This document shows positions 6,512 to 11,118 of a stretch of 11,118 nucleotides of DNA, in pieces. The notes under the pieces are model-generated. The model had not been told where the DNA came from, did no database searches, and worked only from the letters and a program-made list of their open reading frames with translations. Each line of letters opens with the position of its first letter. The first letter of the stretch is position 1. Source of the stretch: an uncultured Eubacteriales bacterium (GTDB lineage Bacteria > Bacillota > Clostridia > Oscillospirales > Acutalibacteraceae); assembly GCA_934444895.1 (NCBI GenBank), contig CAKSDA010000050.1, positions 1 through 11,118 on the forward strand, read 5' to 3'. The position numbers and the translations under genes are program-made.

Positions 6512-9500
6512 GACTTTGTACATTTACATCTTCATACTGAATACAGCTTGTTGGACGGCGCATGCAGAATAAACCGTCTTTTTGACGCTGTAAAAAAAGC
6601 AGGTCAAAATGCAGTGGCAATAACCGATCACGGAGTTATGTATGGGGTTATGGAGTTTTACAAAAAAGCAAAGGCCGCCGGAATAAAGCCCATAATCGGT
6701 TGCGAGGTTTATGTTGCACCGGAATCGAGATTTGAAAAGAAAAGAATAGGGGACACTGCATATAATCATCTGATACTTCTTTGCGAAAATCAAAAAGGGT
6801 ATGAAAATCTCATTAAACTGGTCTCACTGGGATTTACCGAGGGTTTTTATACGAGACCAAGAGTGGATAAGGAACTTTTAAAACAGTATAGCGAAGGGCT
6901 GATAGCTCTTTCGGCATGCCTTGCCGGAGAAATACCTTCACTTCTTTTATATGGAAATTATGATACCGCAAAGGAATGTGCCGAGGAATTCGAAAGAATT
7001 TTCGGCAAAAACAACTTTTTCCTTGAATTGCAAAATCATGGTATTAAAGAGCAACTTATTGTTAATAACGGACTTAAGCGGATTTCATCCGAAACCGGAA
7101 TAGAGCTGGTTTGTACCAACGATGTGCACTATATTCAAAAAGAAGACAGCGAAATGCAAAATGTTCTTCTTGCTATAGGAACGGGTAAAAAACTGGATGA
7201 CGAAGATTTAATGTCATTTGAAACCGACGAATTTTATTTAAAAAACAACGACGAAATGTGCGAACTCTTTGCCGATACGCCACAAGCCATTAAAAATACC
7301 GTTGATATTGCCGAAAGGTGTAATGTTGAGTTTGAATTTCATAAACTTAAACTTCCGGTATTTGATATAGGAAACAGAGATCATTTTGAATTTTTAAAAG
7401 AAAAAAGCTTTGAAGGACTTAAAAAACATTACGGAGATTCACCTGAAAGCAAAATTACAAATCGTTTGTCATATGAACTTTCCGTGATCAACAGCATGGG
7501 ATTTGTGGATTACTATTTAATTGTTAACGATTATGTTCAGTACGCAAAGAAATCCGGTATTCCGGTGGGACCGGGCAGGGGTTCAGGCGCCGGAAGCCTG
7601 GTTGCGTACTGCATAGGAATTACAAGTATTGACCCAATAAAATATAATCTTTTGTTTGAGCGGTTTTTGAATCCTGAAAGGGTTTCAATGCCTGATTTTG
7701 ATGTTGACTTTTGTTATGTAAGGCGACAGGAAGTTATTGATTATGTTGTGTCAAAATACAAAAAGGATCATGTTGCACAAATAATTACTTTCGGCACAAT
7801 GGCTGCAAAAGCGGCCGTTCGGGATGTGGGAAGAGTTATGAACATTGCTTACAGCACCTGCGACAAGGTAGCAAAGTTGATACCGTCCGAGCTTAAAATA
7901 ACAATTGACAAGGCTTTGGCGGAATCTCCTGATTTAAAAAATCTTTATGATACCGACAGTGCGACAAAAAATTTAATAGATATGGCAAGGAAAATTGAAG
8001 GCATGCCGAGGCATGCTTCAACCCATGCTGCGGGCGTTGTTATATCGGACAGATGCGTTAGCGACTATGTTCCGCTTGCGGTAAACGACGAAGCGATTGT
8101 AACCCAGTTTAATATGACCGAACTTGAGGAACTGGGACTTTTAAAAATGGACTTTTTGGGGCTTAGAAACCTTACGGTAATACATGACGCGGTTGAAATG
8201 ATAAAACAAAAAGAACCGGGTTTTTTATTGGATGATATTCCGCTTGACGATAAGGAAACAATTAAAATGATGTCGGACGGATATACCGAAGGCGTTTTTC
8301 AGTTTGAATCCGAAGGGATGAAAAATGTTCTCCGTTCGTTCGGACCTGAAAATCTGGAGGATCTTACCGCAATTTTATCACTTTATCGCCCGGGCCCCAG
8401 AAAATCAATTCCTAAGTATATTTTTAATAGGCATAATCCGGATAAAATTATTTACAAAACAGAACTGTTAAAGCCTATACTTGATATCACATACGGTTGC
8501 ATAGTGTATCAGGAACAGGTAATGCAGATTTTCAGGGATCTAGCCGGATACTCACTTGGAAGAGCGGATATTGTAAGAAGAGCAATGTCTAAAAAGAAGC
8601 ATGATGTAATGGCAAAGGAAAAGACCGCTTTTATCTACGGTGAAAAAGATGAAAACGGAAAGGTAATATGCGAGGGCTGCATTGCAAGAGGCGTTGAGGA
8701 AAAGGTCGCAGAGGAAATTTATAACGATATTTCGGATTTCAGTTCCTATGCTTTTAATAAATCACATGCGGTTGCATATACATTTATTGCGTACCAAACG
8801 GCATATTTGAAATGCCACTATAAATGCGAATATATGGCGGCGTTGCTTTCAAGCGTTTTGGATTCAGGCGGAAAAATAGCAAAATACAGCAGTGAGTGCG
8901 GCAGGCTCGGAATCAGTATACTGCCGCCGGATGTTAATGAAAGTAATTTGAATTTTACTGTATCAGGTGGAAATATTCGCTTTGGTTTGCTTGCAATTAA
9001 AAATCTGGGAATGGGACTTATAAACCGAATAATGCAGTGCAGAAGTGAAAGACCGTTTGGCAGTATGCATGATTTTTGCAGCAGATTAAACGGCAGAGAT
9101 TTTAACAAAAGAGCACTGGAGGGACTTATTAAAAGCGGTGCATTAGATTCCCTTAAAGCGAACAGAAGGCAAATGCTCCAGTCTGTGAATGGAATAATGG
9201 AGGCGGTTGAGCAGGAATCGGTGCGTACAGCGGGCGGTCAAACCAGTATGTTTGACGATCCCGGTAAGGATGATATGGGGATCGGCGGATTTGAAATGCC
9301 TAAAATTTCGGAAATGAGTAAGAGCGAGTTGTTGGCGTTTGAAAAAGAAGCAACCGGACTTTATTTGTCAGGACATCCCTTAAACGACTATAAATCTGCT
9401 GCAAAAAAATTAAATGCCGCAACTACAACCGATATTTTGGAACATCGCGTTAAAGACGGGCAAAAAGTAACTCTTGTTGTTATGATAAACGAAATAAAAA

Positions 9501-9949
9501 CAAAAACAACAAAAAAGGGAGATTTGATGGCCTTTTTGACCGTTGAGGATATGTTTGATTCAATACATGTTACTGTTTTTCCAAACTCATATATGAGGGA
9601 CCGAAGCGCTATTTCAGCCGGTAATATTGTAAAGCTTACCGGAAGTGTCAGCGAAAATGAGGATCGGCCATCCGAAATAGTATGCGATGCTATACAGCAT
9701 ATACTTCCTGACCCAAAAAGTGAAAACAAATATTCAAAAATGTATTTAAGGTTTAAGACATATGACAGACCTTTGTTTGAAAAGGTTAATTCAATTCTTT
9801 CAAACAGCGGAGCTCAAGTGGTATTCTACTGTGAGGATACCGGAAAAAGATACCTGTCCTCAAAATATGCGGATTTTGGCGAAAACAGTCGCCGCTTTAA
9901 AGAATTATGTGATATTTTAGGAGAAAAAAATGTAAGAGTAGTTGAATAA
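6509..9949 (+). CDS. dnaE: DNA polymerase III alpha subunit DnaE
   Basis: DnaE is a C-family replicative DNA polymerase. In Gram-positive bacteria that also carry PolC it extends RNA primers before handing over to PolC. The ATG at 6509 gives 1146 aa, a normal length. The N-terminal PHP domain (about 1-280) keeps its metal-site residues: HLH at 5-9, D16, D40-H41, E66, H87, C137, D205 and H207, so PHP nuclease activity is possible. The polymerase core has GPGRGSGAGS near 352-361, PDFDVDF with catalytic D398 and D400 (D396 also present), and KMDFLGLRNL with the third acidic residue D548. PRHASTHAAGVV and a fingers region follow, then the helix-hairpin-helix near 850-890, and an OB-fold domain near 985-1035 (QKVTLVVMINEI). 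It follows whiA by 23 nt and ends 49 nt before pfkA. No PolC gene is visible here. Confidence 0.97.
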   Translation: MDFVHLHLHTEYSLLDGACRINRLFDAVKKAGQNAVAITDHGVMYGVMEFYKKAKAAGIKPIIGCEVYVAPESRFEKKRIGDTAYNHLILLCENQKGYENLIKLVSLGFTEGFYTRPRVDKELLKQYSEGLIALSACLAGEIPSLLLYGNYDTAKECAEEFERIFGKNNFFLELQNHGIKEQLIVNNGLKRISSETGIELVCTNDVHYIQKEDSEMQNVLLAIGTGKKLDDEDLMSFETDEFYLKNNDEMCELFADTPQAIKNTVDIAERCNVEFEFHKLKLPVFDIGNRDHFEFLKEKSFEGLKKHYGDSPESKITNRLSYELSVINSMGFVDYYLIVNDYVQYAKKSGIPVGPGRGSGAGSLVAYCIGITSIDPIKYNLLFERFLNPERVSMPDFDVDFCYVRRQEVIDYVVSKYKKDHVAQIITFGTMAAKAAVRDVGRVMNIAYSTCDKVAKLIPSELKITIDKALAESPDLKNLYDTDSATKNLIDMARKIEGMPRHASTHAAGVVISDRCVSDYVPLAVNDEAIVTQFNMTELEELGLLKMDFLGLRNLTVIHDAVEMIKQKEPGFLLDDIPLDDKETIKMMSDGYTEGVFQFESEGMKNVLRSFGPENLEDLTAILSLYRPGPRKSIPKYIFNRHNPDKIIYKTELLKPILDITYGCIVYQEQVMQIFRDLAGYSLGRADIVRRAMSKKKHDVMAKEKTAFIYGEKDENGKVICEGCIARGVEEKVAEEIYNDISDFSSYAFNKSHAVAYTFIAYQTAYLKCHYKCEYMAALLSSVLDSGGKIAKYSSECGRLGISILPPDVNESNLNFTVSGGNIRFGLLAIKNLGMGLINRIMQCRSERPFGSMHDFCSRLNGRDFNKRALEGLIKSGALDSLKANRRQMLQSVNGIMEAVEQESVRTAGGQTSMFDDPGKDDMGIGGFEMPKISEMSKSELLAFEKEATGLYLSGHPLNDYKSAAKKLNAATTTDILEHRVKDGQKVTLVVMINEIKTKTTKKGDLMAFLTVEDMFDSIHVTVFPNSYMRDRSAISAGNIVKLTGSVSENEDRPSEIVCDAIQHILPDPKSENKYSKMYLRFKTYDRPLFEKVNSILSNSGAQVVFYCEDTGKRYLSSKYADFGENSRRFKELCDILGEKNVRVVE

Positions 9950-9970
9950 CATAAAAAAATGTGTTAAAAT
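9942..9970 (+). promoter_or_regulatory. Promoter of pfkA overlapping the dnaE stop codon
   Basis: -35 TTGAAT (9942-9947) overlaps the last dnaE codons, followed by a 17-nt spacer and -10 TAAAAT (9965-9970) with the extended -10 dinucleotide TG at 9962-9963. The start would be near 9977, giving a leader of about 22 nt that contains the SD AGGAGGT. This would let pfkA be expressed apart from dnaE. Confidence 0.65.
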
Positions 9971-9985
9971 ATCTAAATTAAGTTT

Positions 9986-10001
9986 AGGAGGTCTCAGTAT
10001 G
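9986..10001 (+). promoter_or_regulatory. pfkA ribosome binding site deciding the start
   Basis: AGGAGGT (9986-9992) stands six nt before the ATG at 9999. The open frame runs further upstream to a TTG at 9942 inside the dnaE end, but that has no SD and would add residues not found in the family. Confidence 0.9.
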
Positions 10002-10961
10002 AAAACTATCGGAGTATTAACAAGCGGCGGTGACGCACCGGGAATGAATGCTGCAATTCGTTCTGTGGTTAGAACGGCTGCATCAATGGGAATAAATGTA
10101 GTAGGTATCAGAAGAGGATATAACGGACTGATAGATTGCGATGTAACACCAATGGATGTTCGCGCGGTTTCGGATATTATTCACAGAGGCGGCACAATTC
10201 TTTATACAGCTCGCAGCCCTCAGTTTAAAACCGAGGAAGGTATGCAAACAGCTGTTGCAAACTGTAAAAAACTCGGTATAGAAGGTGTTGTTGTTATAGG
10301 CGGCGACGGTTCTTACCGCGGTGCAAGAGATTTGTCTTTAAGGGGGGTTCCCTGCGTAGGACTTCCGGGAACTATTGATAACGACATTCAATCAACCGAT
10401 TACACAATCGGATTTGATACCGCAATGAATACCGCAATGGAAATGGTTGATAAGCTTAGAGATACAACCCAGTCGCACGAGCGTTGCAGCGTTGTTGAAG
10501 TAATGGGCAGACGCGCTGGGCATCTTGCTTTGCAAACCGGTATTGCGGTTGGAGCTACAGCAATTTTGGTTCCTGAAATTCCGTGCGATGTTTCAAGTGT
10601 TATTAAAAAGATTGAACTTACAAGGAAAACCGGTAAAAAGCATTTTATTGTTGTTGTAGCCGAAGGGTATGATATAGGCACTTCCGAGGTTGCAAGCGCT
10701 ATTGCCGAAAACACAGGTGTAGAAACAAGGGCTACCGTTTTGGGACATGTTCAAAGAGGCGGAAGTCCTACGGTAAGAGATCGCGTAATGGCAAGCTATA
10801 TGGGTTATACTGCGGTAAAACTTTTAAGCCAGGGCATCGGAAACAGGGTTGTAGGTTACAGGCAGGATAAAATAGTTGATTATGATATTTATGAGGCTTT
10901 GAATATGAATAAAGAGTTTGATAAAGAAGCATATCAAATTGCCGATATCATTGCAATGTAA
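9999..10961 (+). CDS. pfkA: ATP-dependent 6-phosphofructokinase PfkA
   Basis: PfkA phosphorylates fructose-6-phosphate to fructose-1,6-bisphosphate, the committing step of glycolysis, as a cytoplasmic allosteric tetramer. The 320-aa product matches the bacterial ATP-type enzyme. TSGGDAPGMNA is at 8-18, GGDGS at 101-105 with G104 (ATP type; PPi enzymes carry Asp here), PGTIDND at 123-129 with catalytic base D127, R162 in the substrate site, MGRRAGH at 169-175, AEG at 221-223, and LGHVQRGG at 248-255 with H249 and R253 close to fructose-6-phosphate. The numbering follows the E. coli enzyme closely. It has a strong SD and its own promoter at the dnaE end. Its product activates HprK, encoded 8 kb upstream. 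pyk, often the next gene in this class, does not follow within the window. Confidence 0.97.
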   Translation: MKTIGVLTSGGDAPGMNAAIRSVVRTAASMGINVVGIRRGYNGLIDCDVTPMDVRAVSDIIHRGGTILYTARSPQFKTEEGMQTAVANCKKLGIEGVVVIGGDGSYRGARDLSLRGVPCVGLPGTIDNDIQSTDYTIGFDTAMNTAMEMVDKLRDTTQSHERCSVVEVMGRRAGHLALQTGIAVGATAILVPEIPCDVSSVIKKIELTRKTGKKHFIVVVAEGYDIGTSEVASAIAENTGVETRATVLGHVQRGGSPTVRDRVMASYMGYTAVKLLSQGIGNRVVGYRQDKIVDYDIYEALNMNKEFDKEAYQIADIIAM

Positions 10962-10967
10962 CTAAGG

Positions 10968-10997
10968 TAATTTAATTAAAGATATTTTATTAAATTA
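10968..10997 (+). terminator. AT-only hairpin after pfkA, doubtful terminator
   Basis: TAATTTAAT (10968-10976) and ATTAAATTA (10989-10997) form a perfect 9-bp stem around 12 nt. It starts 7 nt after the stop codon. With no G:C pair and no T-run after it, it is unlikely to be an efficient intrinsic terminator, but it could protect the transcript end. Confidence 0.2.
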
Positions 10998-11042
10998 AGC
11001 CCTTTGAAATTAAATTGAATTAAAAAGAACCTTCAACAAAAA

Positions 11043-11118
11043 TGAACTGCCCCAAGTTGTACAGACAGTACAAAAAAGCCTACTTGATGTAGCAAATTAA
11101 ATTTTAAGAAACAAACTG
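11043..11118. mobile_element. Possible end of an IS3-family insertion sequence
   Basis: TGAACTGCCCCAAGTTGTAC begins at 11043 in a much more AT-rich surrounding. The pattern TG-A-ACTG-CCCC-AAGTT resembles the terminal inverted repeats of IS3-family (IS150-group) elements from memory. TTGTAC-AGACA-GTACAA (11057-11073) is an inner inverted repeat. No transposase frame is visible before the window ends, so this remains a guess. Confidence 0.3.

Noticed and set aside
9942..9998. N-terminal extension of pfkA starting at TTG 9942
   Set aside because: No ribosome binding site, overlap with the dnaE end, and residues absent from the family; the ATG at 9999 is well supported.

Overview
The window reads as a conserved housekeeping locus of a low-to-moderate-GC, Gram-positive bacterium of the class Clostridia. 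The evidence is the pairing of HPr kinase/phosphorylase (hprK) with the rapZ-whiA pair, a bacillus/clostridium-type DnaE next to pfkA, strong AGGAGG-like ribosome binding sites, AT-rich gaps and TATAAT/TTGAAT-like promoters. Placement below class level (for example the gut Oscillospiraceae/Ruminococcaceae group) is only an inference from gene order. All eight recognisable genes look intact and full length; there are no rRNA or tRNA genes, no CRISPR array and no complete mobile element.

Layout. At the left edge, ychF (YchF/EngD-type P-loop ATPase) lies on the minus strand with terminator-like hairpins behind it (17-113). A 186-bp divergent gap (1211-1396) carries a good sigma-A-type promoter in each direction and a 20-bp near-palindrome over the ychF -35 box. 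Rightward on the plus strand follow hprK, a ROK-family glucokinase, murB (TTG start), rapZ, whiA, dnaE and pfkA. rapZ-whiA-dnaE are tightly spaced (15 and 23 nt gaps) and look co-transcribed. pfkA has its own extended -10 promoter whose -35 box overlaps the dnaE stop codon. The gaps before glcK (257 nt), murB (79 nt) and rapZ (145 nt) are longer and hold repeats, hairpins or unexplained GC-richer patches. The right edge (from about 11043) starts a sequence that resembles the terminal inverted repeat of an IS3-family element.

How the genes fit together. HprK phosphorylates Ser46 of HPr in response to fructose-1,6-bisphosphate; glucokinase and PfkA are the steps that lead to that metabolite. 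MurB commits UDP-GlcNAc-derived precursor to cell wall, RapZ-family proteins are linked to amino-sugar homeostasis, and WhiA is linked to cell division. The block therefore joins sugar entry and glycolysis, carbon catabolite control, wall synthesis and division, with a replicative polymerase.

I found no convincing undescribed system. The points most worth a second look are the phased 11-bp tandem repeat with an adjacent palindrome upstream of the glucokinase gene, two competing hairpins just before the murB ribosome binding site, the lack of yvcK between rapZ and whiA, and the possible IS end where pyk would often be found after pfkA.
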